64,000 bases of DNA from Streptomyces durocortorensis (GTDB taxonomy: Bacteria > Actinomycetota > Actinomycetes > Streptomycetales > Streptomycetaceae), in NCBI RefSeq assembly GCF_031760065.1, contig NZ_CP134500.1:4526001-4590000 (forward strand), given 5' to 3'. The notes beneath the pieces were generated by a model, which saw nothing but the letters and a program-made list of their open reading frames with translations, did no database searches and was not told where the DNA came from. Position numbers and translations under genes: made by a program. The number at the start of each line of letters is the position of its first letter. Position 1 is the stretch's first letter. This document shows positions 45,010 to 54,800 of the stretch, piece after piece.

Positions 45010-45054
45010 CATGCGGAAGGGCCCGGACCGTCACGGTCCGGGCCCTTCCGCATG
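45010..45054. terminator. Bidirectional terminator after guaB3
   Basis: Perfect 21-bp arms (45010-45030 and 45034-45054) with a 3-base loop, centred in the 72-bp gap between convergent genes. One of the longest perfect hairpins in the window. Confidence 0.9.
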
Positions 45055-45067
45055 GTCGTACGGGGCG

Positions 45068-45718
45068 TCAGCCCGCCTTCTTGGCACCACCGATGGCGGC
45101 GATCGGGCCGAGGGCGAGGAAGAGGTACGTCATGAAGTCGGACTCTTCCTTCCAGATCTTCGTCACGGTGTCGAAGTGGTCGACGAAGACCTCGGAGAAG
45201 GGGATGTTGGCCACGTCCGCCATCACCATCGACATGCCGACGAGCTGGCCGAGGTAGACCGCGCCGAGCGAGAAGAGCGCCGCGGCCGCGACGATCGCGG
45301 GGTTCCGGCCGCCGACCTTGCTCGCCGCGAAGCCGGTCAGGAAGCCGACGCCGATCGCCGCGTAACCGACCTCGCGCTCGATGGAGCCCGCGATCACGCC
45401 GTACAGGATGCCTGCGACGATCGCCGCGCCCAGGGCGACCAGCACGCCGAGCGCGATGTTGTTGCGGGCCGGGGCGGGCGGGGGAGCCGGGGCGAAGGGC
45501 GCCCCGCCGTACGGGCCGGGCTGGCCGGGCTGCTGGGCCGCGAAGGGGTTGCCGGTCGGGGCCGGGGGCTGCTGGCCGTACGGGTTGCCGGCCGGGGCGG
45601 TGGGCTGGCCCGGCTGGCTCGCGTACGGGTTGCCTTCCGCGGGCTGGCCGCCGTACGGCTGCGGCTGGCCGCCGTACGGCTGCTGGGGCTGGTTCGGCGG
45701 CGGCACGGGCTGGCTCAC
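45068..45718 (-). CDS. Membrane protein with Pro/Gly/Tyr-rich N-terminus
   Basis: 216 residues. The first 85 residues are Pro/Gln/Gly/Tyr repeats (QQPYGGQPQPYGGQP, GNPYASQPGQP). Four hydrophobic segments follow, around NNIALGVLVALGAAIVAGILYGV, EVGYAAIGVGFLTGFAASKVGG, AIVAAAALFSLGAVYLGQLVGM and FMTYLFLALGPIAAIGG. GTG at 45718 follows AGGGGGAG. No function is recognised; such repeats are common in actinobacterial membrane proteins. Confidence 0.85.
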   Translation of the reverse strand: MSQPVPPPNQPQQPYGGQPQPYGGQPAEGNPYASQPGQPTAPAGNPYGQQPPAPTGNPFAAQQPGQPGPYGGAPFAPAPPPAPARNNIALGVLVALGAAIVAGILYGVIAGSIEREVGYAAIGVGFLTGFAASKVGGRNPAIVAAAALFSLGAVYLGQLVGMSMVMADVANIPFSEVFVDHFDTVTKIWKEESDFMTYLFLALGPIAAIGGAKKAG

Positions 45719-45849
45719 GGTGGGACTCCCCCTGGGGCAGATGCGTATGTGTGCGCGAGATGCGCACGTCCGTGCGCTCTGTGACGCCGCACAGTAGCAG
45801 TACGTCCCGGAAACGGTCACCGGTGAATTCCGCGGCGGCCCGCCCCGCC

Positions 45850-47112
45850 TCAGAGCCGGTGCGCGGCCCCCGCCGGGGTGGCTCCGCGGGTGTCCAGGAG
45901 CAACTGGGCCTTGACCGCGAGGCCCTGGAGGTCGTAGGTGCGGTGCTGCTGGAGCAGTACGGTCAGGTCGGCCGCGGCGGCCGCCTCGTACAGCGAGTCC
46001 GCGCGCGGGACGGGGAGTTCGCGTACCCGCCAGTCCAGGACGTGCGGGTCGTGGTAGCCGATCTGGGCGCCCATGTCCATCAGCCGGGTGGCGATCTCCC
46101 GGGCGGGGGCGGCCTCCTGGTCGGCGCTGTCCGGTTTGTAGGTGACGCCGAGCAGCAGGACGCGCGCACCTCGGACGGACTTGCCGTGCTCGTTGAGGAG
46201 GGTGGCGCAGCGCTGGATGACGTAACTGGGCATACGGTCGTTGATCTCCTGCGCCAGCGAGACCATGCGCAACGGGTGCCCGGGGGTGCGGGTGCTGTAG
46301 GGCAGGCAGCCGGGGTCCACCGGGACGCCGTGGCCGCCGACACCGGGCCCCGGGCGGAAGGGCTGGAAGCCGAAGGGCTTGGTCTCGGCGCACCTGATGA
46401 CGTCCCAGAGGTCGACGCCGAGGTCGTGGCAGGCCACTGCCATCTCGTTGACCAGCGCGATGTTGACGTGCCGGAAGTTGGTCTCCAGCACCTTCGTCAT
46501 CTCCGCCTCGCGCGGGCCCCGGGCCCGTACGACCTTGTCGGTGAGGCGTCCGTAGAACGCGGCGGCCGACTCGGTGCAGGCGGGGGTGAGGCCGCCGATG
46601 ACCTTGGGGGTGTTGGCCAGGGTGTGGGTGCGGTTGCCGGGGTCCAGCCGGCTGGGGGAGCAGGCGAGGTGGAAGTCGCGTCCGGCGAGGAGCCCCGAGC
46701 CCTCTTCGAGCAGGGGGCGCAGGAAGTTCTCGGTGGTGCCGGGCGGTACGGCGGACTCCAGCAGCACGGTGGTGTGCGGGCGCAGCCGGGCGGCCAGGGC
46801 GCGGGCGGCGTCGCCGAGGGCGGTGAGGTCGACGGTGCGGTCGGCGCCGAGGGGGGCGGGGGAGCAGATCACGGCGGTACGGACCCGGCCCAGTTCGGCG
46901 GCGCTCGTGGTGGGCCGGAAGCCGCCGGAGAGCATGCGGCGGACCTCGGAGGCGGTGAGGGTGCCTTCGACGGGGCTGCGGCCCGCTCTGAGCTCCGCGT
47001 AGGGGCGTGGGTCGGGGTCGTAGCCGACGGTGTCGATTCCGGCGGTCACGGCGGCCTGGGCGAGGGGCAGTCCGAGGTGGCCGAGTCCGATGACGGCGAG
47101 GTCTGCGGGCAT
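45850..47112 (-). CDS. Nucleotide-sugar dehydrogenase-like protein lacking the catalytic Cys
   Basis: 420 residues of the UDP-glucose/GDP-mannose dehydrogenase family. N-terminal NAD-binding fold ADLAVIGLGHLGLPLAQAAV, LLESAVPPGTTENFLRPLLEE, the central domain with EAEMTKVLETNFRHVNIALVNEMA, and the C-terminal UDP-binding domain LLLGVTYKPDSADQEAAPAREIATRL. The active-site motif, usually GGHCIPVDP, reads GGHGVPVDPGC: Gly262 (46327-46329) replaces the catalytic Cys, with a Cys seven residues on. Four-electron oxidation should fail unless the shifted Cys substitutes. No glycan genes are adjacent; glpD is divergent. Confidence 0.9.
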   Translation of the reverse strand: MPADLAVIGLGHLGLPLAQAAVTAGIDTVGYDPDPRPYAELRAGRSPVEGTLTASEVRRMLSGGFRPTTSAAELGRVRTAVICSPAPLGADRTVDLTALGDAARALAARLRPHTTVLLESAVPPGTTENFLRPLLEEGSGLLAGRDFHLACSPSRLDPGNRTHTLANTPKVIGGLTPACTESAAAFYGRLTDKVVRARGPREAEMTKVLETNFRHVNIALVNEMAVACHDLGVDLWDVIRCAETKPFGFQPFRPGPGVGGHGVPVDPGCLPYSTRTPGHPLRMVSLAQEINDRMPSYVIQRCATLLNEHGKSVRGARVLLLGVTYKPDSADQEAAPAREIATRLMDMGAQIGYHDPHVLDWRVRELPVPRADSLYEAAAAADLTVLLQQHRTYDLQGLAVKAQLLLDTRGATPAGAAHRL

Positions 47113-47358
47113 GTCGAAACCGTCCTTCCCTAAGACCGGAGGGTGAAGATCGCAACTGCTGTGGACAGCGCAATGTCAGACTAGGCGTAAATATGACCTA
47201 TATGTCGCATTGTGTGATTCCGGATGCCCGGGTGTTGTCCACAGGCGGTGGCTGAAGTCGGGGAGCACGGACAGAATCGAGGGGTGGACACGGGCGGCCG
47301 GCCCCTCGGCCGGGTGGCACTCCCGTGTCCGACCACCCCGATCCACCGGGAGGCAGCA

Positions 47359-49065
47359 GTGAGGACAGCGACACTGGGACCCGCCGAGCGCACCGCCGCG
47401 CTCGCCGCCATGGCCGAGCGCGAACTGGACGTGCTGGTCGTGGGAGCGGGCGTGGTCGGAGCGGGCACGGCGCTGGACGCCGCCACCAGAGGACTCTCGA
47501 CCGGCCTGGTCGAGGCCCGCGACTGGGCGTCCGGCACGTCGAGCAGGTCGAGCAAGCTGATCCACGGGGGGCTGCGCTATCTGGAGATGCTCGACTTCGC
47601 CCTGGTCCGCGAGGCGCTCAAGGAGCGCGGCCTGCTCCTGGAACGGCTCGCCCCGCACCTGGTGAAGCCGGTGCCTTTCCTCTACCCCTTGCAGCACAAG
47701 GGCTGGGAGCGGTTCTACGCAGGCTCCGGCGTGGCGCTGTACGACGCCATGTCGGTCTCCTCGGGCCACGGCCGGGGCCTGCCCGTGCACCGCCACCTCT
47801 CCCGCCGCCACGCCCTGCGCGTCGCCCCCGCGCTGAAGAAGGACGCCCTGGTCGGCGCGTTGCAGTACTACGACGCCCAGATGGACGACGCCCGCTTCGT
47901 CACCGCGCTGGTGCGCACCGCCGCCTCCTACGGGGCCCAGGTGGCCAACCGGGCCCGGGTGATCGGCTTCCTCCGCGAGGGCGAGCGGGTCGTCGGCGCG
48001 CGGGTGCAGGACGTCGAGGGCGGCAAGGAGTACGAGGTCAGGGCCAAGCAGGTGGTCAACGCGACCGGCGTCTGGACCGACGACACCCAGGGCCTCATCG
48101 GCGAGCGCGGACAGTTCCACGTCCGGGCCTCCAAGGGCATCCATCTCGTCGTCCCCAAGGACCGCATCCACTCCTCCACCGGTCTCATCCTGCGCACCGA
48201 GAAGTCCGTCCTCTTCGTCATCCCCTGGGGGAGGCACTGGATCATCGGCACCACGGACACCGACTGGGATCTGGACAAGGCCCACCCGGCCGCCTCCAGC
48301 GCCGATATCGACTATCTCCTCCAGCACGTCAACTCCGTCCTCAACACCCCGCTGACCAGGGACGACGTCCAAGGCGTCTATGCCGGCCTGCGGCCGTTGC
48401 TGGCCGGTGAGTCGGACGCCACCAGCAAGCTGTCGCGCGAGCACACCGTCGCCCACCCCGCCCCCGGGCTGGTCGTCGTGGCGGGCGGCAAGTACACGAC
48501 GTACCGGGTCATGGCCAAGGACGCGGTGGACGAGGCGGTGCACGGGCTCGACCAGCGGGTCGCCGCCTGCGTCACCGAGGACATCCCCCTGCTGGGAGCC
48601 GAGGGATACAAGGCCCTGTGGAACGCCCGCGCGCGGATCGCGGCCCGCACCGGGCTCCATGTCGCCCGGGTGGAGCATCTGCTCAACCGGTACGGCTCAA
48701 TGACGGAAGAAATTCTGGAACTGATCCTGGCCGACCCCTCCCTGGGTGAACCGCTGCCCGCCGCCGACGACTATCTGCGCGCCGAGATCGTCTACGCCGC
48801 CTCGCACGAGGGCGCCCGGCATCTGGACGACGTGCTGACCCGACGCACCCGGATCTCCATCGAGACCTTCGACCGGGGCACCCGCAGCGCCCGCCTCTGC
48901 GCGGAGCTGATGGCGCCGGTGCTCGGCTGGGACGAGGGGCAGATCGACCGGGAGGTCCGGCACTACGAGAAGCGGGTGGAGGCCGAGCGCGAATCGCAGC
49001 GTCAGCCCGACGACCTGACGGCGGACGCGGCCCGGCTCGGTGCTCCGGACATCGTTCCGATCTGA
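47359..49065 (+). CDS. glpD: Aerobic glycerol-3-phosphate dehydrogenase
   Basis: 568 residues. FAD-binding N-terminus LDVLVVGAGVVGAGTALDAATRGLSTGLVEARDWASGTSSRSSKLIHGGLRYLE, NATGVWTDD, KGIHLVVPKDR, WIIGTTDTDWD and GLRPLL, with a C-terminal GlpA-type helical domain. It passes electrons from glycerol-3-phosphate to the respiratory chain at the inner membrane face. GTG at 47359 has GGGAGG 5 bases upstream. No glpF/glpK is present in the window. Confidence 0.97.
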   Translation: MRTATLGPAERTAALAAMAERELDVLVVGAGVVGAGTALDAATRGLSTGLVEARDWASGTSSRSSKLIHGGLRYLEMLDFALVREALKERGLLLERLAPHLVKPVPFLYPLQHKGWERFYAGSGVALYDAMSVSSGHGRGLPVHRHLSRRHALRVAPALKKDALVGALQYYDAQMDDARFVTALVRTAASYGAQVANRARVIGFLREGERVVGARVQDVEGGKEYEVRAKQVVNATGVWTDDTQGLIGERGQFHVRASKGIHLVVPKDRIHSSTGLILRTEKSVLFVIPWGRHWIIGTTDTDWDLDKAHPAASSADIDYLLQHVNSVLNTPLTRDDVQGVYAGLRPLLAGESDATSKLSREHTVAHPAPGLVVVAGGKYTTYRVMAKDAVDEAVHGLDQRVAACVTEDIPLLGAEGYKALWNARARIAARTGLHVARVEHLLNRYGSMTEEILELILADPSLGEPLPAADDYLRAEIVYAASHEGARHLDDVLTRRTRISIETFDRGTRSARLCAELMAPVLGWDEGQIDREVRHYEKRVEAERESQRQPDDLTADAARLGAPDIVPI

Positions 49066-49440
49066 TCCGGACATCGCGTCCATCCCGGGTGGTACGCAGT
49101 GTCGTCGGCCATCGGCCTCGCGGCGCCCGGCAGTTGAGGAGCTGAGGCCCGGGGCCGTGCGCGGGCCCGGGCGGGCGGCCCTGGACGGAGAGGCGGGGTT
49201 GGTAGGAGGCTGTGGGGGTGGGGTGTGGTTCGCCGGGCGGACGCACGGCTGCAAGGGGCGGGCTGCGGACACGCCGAGAACTTCGGGGAACGGCAGACGG
49301 TCTCCCGGGCGTCGGTAGGGCGAAGGGTTGTCCACCGGCCGGACCGCATCGCGGTGGACCCCGGACCCGGGACCAGGGCCGGTCCCGGGGTGAGGGACAA
49401 TGAACGCTCTGCCAGGGCGGGTTGATCGCAGAGGGGACGC
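49066..49440. other. Intergenic region between glpD and the kinase cluster
   Basis: 375 bases without a convincing gene. It has an inverted repeat GTCCACCG (49330-49337)/CGGTGGAC (49352-49359), then a hairpin CCCGGGACC (49366-49374)/GGTCCCGGG (49381-49389), followed by a -10-like GACAAT at about 49395. The last 110 bases therefore look like a control region for the kinase. Confidence 0.6.
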
Positions 49441-51645
49441 ATGTCGGAGGCGGAGCAGGCACGGGAGCCCCAACGGGACAAGGAAGGTCGTCTCCTGGCG
49501 GGGCGCTACCGGCTCGGTGAGGTGCTCGGCCGGGGCGGCATGGGTACGGTCTGGCGCGCCGACGACGAGACGCTCGGCCGCGCGGTGGCGGTCAAGGAAC
49601 TGCGGTTCCCGTCGTCCATCGACGAGGACGAGAAGCGCCGGCTGATCACGCGCACCCTGCGTGAGGCGAAGGCGATCGCACGGATCCGCAACAACAGCGC
49701 GGTCACCGTGTACGACGTGGTCGACGAGGACGACCGCCCGTGGATCGTCATGGAGCTCATCGAGGGCAAGTCACTGGCCGAAGCGATCCGCGAGGACGGC
49801 ACGCTGACGCCGAAGCGGGCCGCCGAGGTCGGGCTCGCCATCCTCGACGTGCTGCGCTCGGCGCACCGCGAGGGCATCCTCCACCGGGATGTGAAGCCGT
49901 CCAACGTACTGATCGCCGAGGACGGGCGCGTCGTCCTCACCGACTTCGGTATCGCCCAGGTGGAGGGCGACCCCTCGGTCACCTCCACCGGCATGCTCGT
50001 CGGCGCCCCCTCGTACATCTCGCCGGAGCGGGCCCGTGGCCACAAGCCGGGGCCGCCCGCCGACCTGTGGTCCCTCGGCGGACTGCTGTACGCGAGCGTC
50101 GAGGGCTGCCCGCCGTACGACAAGGGCTCGGCCATCGCCACCCTCACGGCCGTGATGACCGAACCGCTCGACCCGCCGAAGAACGCCGGTCCGCTCACCG
50201 AGGTCATCTACGGGCTGCTCGCCCGGGACCCCGATCAGCGCCTCGACGACGCCGGTGCGCGGGCGCTGCTCAACGACGTGATCAATGCCCCCGACGTCCC
50301 CGTGCCGGCCCCCGCCGACTCCACCCAGGTCATGGCCCTGCCATCGGCGCCCGCTGCCGTCCCCCTCGTCAAGAAGACGGCCGTCAAGAAGGCGGTCAAG
50401 CCGGCCAGGGCCCCCAGGCCGCCGAAGCAGGCCACGGGATCGGGCGAGTCCGGCGAGGGCACGCGCGACCGGCTGCGCGGAGCCCTGCGCTCCGTGCGCA
50501 ACTCGAAGGCCGTGCAGGGCGCGGCCGCGGGTGCGGCGGTGGCCGGAGCGGCGGCCTCCCCGGCCGCAGCGGACACCGGTTCTCCCGCTGTCCCGCCGAA
50601 GCCCGCCACGCCGCCCGGGACTTCCGCCCGGGGGTCCCGAAACGCTTCCGGCACTCCCGGTGCTCCCGGCACTCCCGGTGCTCCCGGCGCTTCCGGTGGG
50701 AAGGCGGGGGTGGCCGGTGAGGGTGCCAAGGCGTCCGCCGCCGCCTCGAAGGCTCCCGGGGGCGCCCCCCGGACGGCGATGGCTTCGAGCGCCTCCGTAC
50801 CCGGGCAGCGGCCGCCGTCCTCGCCCGCCTCCACGCGCGCCTCGATCACCGACGTGGTGCCCCGCCGCACCCTCGCGATCATCGCGGCCGTCGTCGTCCT
50901 GGCCGTCCTCGGCACGATTCTCGCGATCGCCCTCAGCGGTGACGACGGGGACAAGGGCGGCAAGGGCGACACCGCGGCCTCGGCCGGAGCCGCGAGCGGC
51001 GGCGCCGACGACGACAAGGGCGACGACAAGGGCAGCGGTCCGGGCGGCGAGAAGGACGACGGCCAGAAGGAGGGCCAGGGTTCGGACGACGGCCGGGCCT
51101 CCGAGGACCCGCCCGGCGAGGACTCCGGCGATCCGTCGAAGGAGTCGAAGGACCCCGGGGCGGACGAGCCGGGCGGCGACGCGCTGCCCGCTGGGTACGA
51201 AACGGTCACCGACAGCCGCTTCCGCTTCACCATGGCGATGCCGGGGGACTTCAAGCGCACCGCCATAGCGGGGGCCAACTCCGGCGGCATCTACAACGCC
51301 GAGCGGGGCGGCTTCCCCCGGGTCCAGGTCGACTTCAACAGCTCGCCCAAGGACGACGCGGCCGCCGCCTGGCGCGGGGCGGTCGCGAGTGCCAAGGTCC
51401 TCAGCGACAACTACAAGCACGGCAGCATAAAGAAGGTCGAGTACAACGGCTATCCGACCGTCGCCGACTGGACTTTCGAGCGCAGCCACGACGGCGTCCG
51501 GGTCCGGGTGCTGAACCGCGGCTTCAAGGTCGACGCCAAGCGCGGCTACTCGATCATGATCAGCTGCAAGGTGGACGAGTGGGACGGCGACGAGTGCCGG
51601 ACGCTGCGCGAGACCGCGTTCGCGACCTTCAAGCCCACGGGCTGA
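49441..51645 (+). CDS. Transmembrane Ser/Thr protein kinase (PknB-like)
   Basis: 734 residues. The kinase domain has GRGGMG (30-35), Lys52 in AVAVKEL, HRDVKPSN (148), DFG (168) and SPERARG, so it is predicted active. A long Ala/Pro/Gly/Ser linker (about 285-470) includes GTPGAPGTPGAPG. One membrane segment (LAIIAAVVVLAVLGTILAIAL, about 478-498) and an acidic Gly/Asp/Lys linker lead to an outer domain (AGYETVTDSRFRFTMAMPGDFKRTA ... CRTLRETAFATFKP). That domain resembles the ends of the next two genes. GAGGGGAC precedes the ATG. Confidence 0.94.
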   Translation: MSEAEQAREPQRDKEGRLLAGRYRLGEVLGRGGMGTVWRADDETLGRAVAVKELRFPSSIDEDEKRRLITRTLREAKAIARIRNNSAVTVYDVVDEDDRPWIVMELIEGKSLAEAIREDGTLTPKRAAEVGLAILDVLRSAHREGILHRDVKPSNVLIAEDGRVVLTDFGIAQVEGDPSVTSTGMLVGAPSYISPERARGHKPGPPADLWSLGGLLYASVEGCPPYDKGSAIATLTAVMTEPLDPPKNAGPLTEVIYGLLARDPDQRLDDAGARALLNDVINAPDVPVPAPADSTQVMALPSAPAAVPLVKKTAVKKAVKPARAPRPPKQATGSGESGEGTRDRLRGALRSVRNSKAVQGAAAGAAVAGAAASPAAADTGSPAVPPKPATPPGTSARGSRNASGTPGAPGTPGAPGASGGKAGVAGEGAKASAAASKAPGGAPRTAMASSASVPGQRPPSSPASTRASITDVVPRRTLAIIAAVVVLAVLGTILAIALSGDDGDKGGKGDTAASAGAASGGADDDKGDDKGSGPGGEKDDGQKEGQGSDDGRASEDPPGEDSGDPSKESKDPGADEPGGDALPAGYETVTDSRFRFTMAMPGDFKRTAIAGANSGGIYNAERGGFPRVQVDFNSSPKDDAAAAWRGAVASAKVLSDNYKHGSIKKVEYNGYPTVADWTFERSHDGVRVRVLNRGFKVDAKRGYSIMISCKVDEWDGDECRTLRETAFATFKPTG

Positions 51646-51672
51646 ACGGCCAGCAGCCGCGAAACGTTTGCG

Positions 51673-51699
51673 CGGGCCGGGTTGGTGCGACCCGGCCCG
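51673..51699 (+). terminator. Hairpin after the first kinase of the cluster
   Basis: Perfect 10-bp arms CGGGCCGGGT and ACCCGGCCCG around a 7-nt loop, 27 bases after the stop. Confidence 0.75.
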
Positions 51700-51840
51700 T
51701 CGGCGCGCGTTGCCACGTATCGTAAGACGCCGGAGACCGTACGCAGCCGGAACAGTAGGTCAATTGCCCGCCAAATGACCGTAACTGACGGATTCGTGCG
51801 GTCCTGGTGGCCGGGGGACAGCGCGCTCTGGGGAGGCGTC

Positions 51841-54800
51841 GTGGACGACTACGCGGGTCGGGTGCTTGCCGACCGCTACCGCCTTCCGCTGCCTCCGTCC
51901 GACGGGTACGAACTGGTCGAAACCCGGGCGTTCGACACTTACAGCGGTCAGGAAGTCCTGGTCCGCCAGGTGCTGTTGCCGGAGATCGTGGACGCGGAGG
52001 TGCTCGACGGCGGCGGACTGCCCTCGGCGTCGGGGCGCGCCACCGGACGGGCCGTGCGCCGCAGCACGGACCCCGCGGTCCGGAGGGCGATCGAGGCCGC
52101 GCAGGCGGCGGCCCAGGTGCCGGACCACCCTCGGCTCGACCAGGTCTTCGACGTGTTCGCCGAGGCGGGTTCGCTGTGGATAGTCAGCGAGCTGGTCGCG
52201 GCCCGTCCGCTGGCTGCTCTCCTCGCCGAACGCCCCCTCAACCCCTACCGGGCCGCTGAGATCGGTTCCGACGTGCTGACCGCACTGCGGGTGCTGCACG
52301 CCCACGGCTGGACCCACCGCAACATCACCGTCCGCACGGTCCTGGTCTGCGACGACGGGCGCGTCATGCTGACCGGCCTCGCGGCGGGCGCGGCCGAGGA
52401 GGCGCTCTGCGGCTACGCCCCCGCACCGCAGCCCGACGCCGAACCGGTGACCGGCGGCCCCACGACCCAGGGCATCCCGGTGGTCGGGGCGGCCCCTTCG
52501 ACGGACCCCGGTGGCGCGTATTCGCTCCCGCCGGGCCCGGAGAGCGGCGACGGGCGGGAAGGCCGGGGAGACCGGGAGCTGTTCGTTCCGCCGCTGCCAC
52601 AGGGGTACGCGCCGCAGCGGGCCGGCGAGTCCCCGGAGCCGTACGAGCCGTACGGCACTGCCGGAGGGGCCGAGGCCCAATCCCAGCACCAGCCTGCGCC
52701 CGAGCCCCGGGAACCGCAGCCTTGGGAGCCCCAGCCCCAGCCCCAGCCCCAGCCCCTGGAGCCCCAGTCCCGGGAGCCCCAGTCCCGGGAGCCCCAGCCC
52801 CAGCCCCTGGAGCCCCAGGCGCCGCAGGCCGGGCAGACGATTGTTCCGCGTGCTGCCGCCCCCGCCGTCCCGTACGCCCCCGTGCCGTCGCCCGCCGAGC
52901 CGGGTGCCGCGAGCGCGGCTCAGCTGCGGGCCGCCCGCGCGGGGGCCATCGCCGCCTACCGGGCGGGGGCGCGCGCCGCCGCCCGGGTTACCGAGGATCA
53001 GCAGCAGGCAGGCCCCGCGTCGACCGGCCCCGCGTCGACCGGACAGGTTTCGGCCGACCTCACGAAGGCGCCGCCCGCCTCCCGGGCGGAGGCCGACGGC
53101 GACAGCGCGGACGTCGGCGCAGCAGGCGCTGGCGTACCCCCCGGAACCGGCCCCCACCTCACCCGCCCCTGGAGCAGCTCCGCCGAGGAGCCCTACCCCG
53201 AAGGCGACCACCCCTACGACGACGAGGACGACGAGGACGACGAGGGGCCGCGCCCGCCCGGGCGCCGCGTCCACCTCACCGGGACCTGGGACGACGGGCC
53301 GGGCTCCGGGCGGCCCGTCTCCGCGGGCGGCTCCGGCGAGGACGCGTTGCGCGCCGATTCCCGGCGGCCCGGTCCGCCTGTCCCGGTCTCGAAGCCGCTC
53401 GCCCGGGCCGCGGCGCTCCCGGCGGCCCGGACCGCACCCCGGGCCTGGGAGGACGCCGTCGCGGGCGGCGGCGAGCCCGCCGTCTACCGCGGCCCCGCCA
53501 CCCCGCTCGCCGCCGAACGCGCCCGCCAGGCCCGGATCGCCGTCGTCGGGGCCGTCACCGAACGCTGGGCTCCCGAACAGGCCGGTCCGGTCCATGAGAA
53601 CTGGCAGCTCGCGCCCCCGATCGGCCCCTCCACCGACCTGTGGGCGCTCGGCGCGCTGCTCTTCCGCGCCGTCCAGGGCCACGCCCCCTACCCCGAGGAG
53701 AACGCGGCCGAGCTGGTCCAGATGGTGTGCGGCGAGCCGCCCGCCTTCGCGGAGGAGTGCGGTCCGCTGCGGCCCGTCGTCGAGTCTCTGCTGCGCCAGG
53801 ACCCCACGGAGCGGCCGGACTTCGAGGAGCTGCGCGGCTGGCTGCGCTCGCTGGTACGGTCCGCGCCGGAGCCGGAGGCGGGTACGGACGTCGTCCCGCT
53901 GCCCGCGGCCGACGCCACCCGGCTCCCCGTCGTGCGCCGCCGGGGCGAGCTGGTCCGCAGGCGCCGGGGCCGCTTCGGCGGGGGCGCGGCGCACGGCAGG
54001 CACCGCCAGGGCAAGCGGCAGCGGCCGCCGAAGCGGCGCGGGGGCGTGGAGCCGGACCGGCACCTGTCGCCGCTGCCGCCCGAACGGACCGCGCGCAGGC
54101 CCGTCGAGTCCTGGGAGGAGGACCGCCCCGCCCGCGTGCCGCGTGCGCCCAAGGGCCCCCGGGTGCTGCGCGAACCGCCGCGCAGGGACGAGGACGCGTC
54201 CCCCCGCAGGCTGGGCCGCCTGCTGCTCGTCCTGATCCTGCTGCTGATGGCCGCCGCCGTCGCGTACGCGGTGGTGTTCATGCCGAAGCAGGAGCCCGGA
54301 ACGGACAGCGGTGCGCCGGGTTCGGCTACCGGTTCCGCCGCCTCCCGGGGGCCTCAGCCGTCCGAGTCGGCGGGCGAGAGCGGCGGCACGGAGGGAACCG
54401 GCGGAACCGGTGACACCGGATCCCAGCAGCCGCAGACCAGCCGCTCCGCCGTGGCGCTCGCCCCCGGTTACGTGCTCCGCAAGGACGCGGAGGGCTTCGA
54501 GGTCGGCGTACCGGAGGACTGGCAGCGCAGCCCCGCCAACGCGGACCGTCAGATCCGCTACGGCAGTGACGGGTTCACCCTGCTCGTGGTGCCCGGCCGG
54601 GACACGGTGAAGGCGGGCGGCGGCGACCCGCTCGCCTACCAGCGGGACAAGGAGCCCGAGCTCCAGCCGTTCCGGGACTCCAGCTGGTCCTCGTCCTCCG
54701 GTGTGCGCCGCGTCGACGTCGGCCGACAGGCCATGGCCGAGGGGCAGTTCACCTGGCAGGAGAGCGGCGGGCGCGAGGTGTACGTCCGCAACCTCGCCAT

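Noticed and set aside
47176..48678. 500-residue minus-strand ORF over glpD
   Set aside because: glpD on the plus strand has clear FAD-binding and family motifs and a ribosome-binding site. The minus ORF has none.
49040..49425. Small plus-strand ORFs between glpD and the kinase (for example 49040-49318)
   Set aside because: Biased composition, no ribosome-binding site and no recognisable motif; treated as intergenic.
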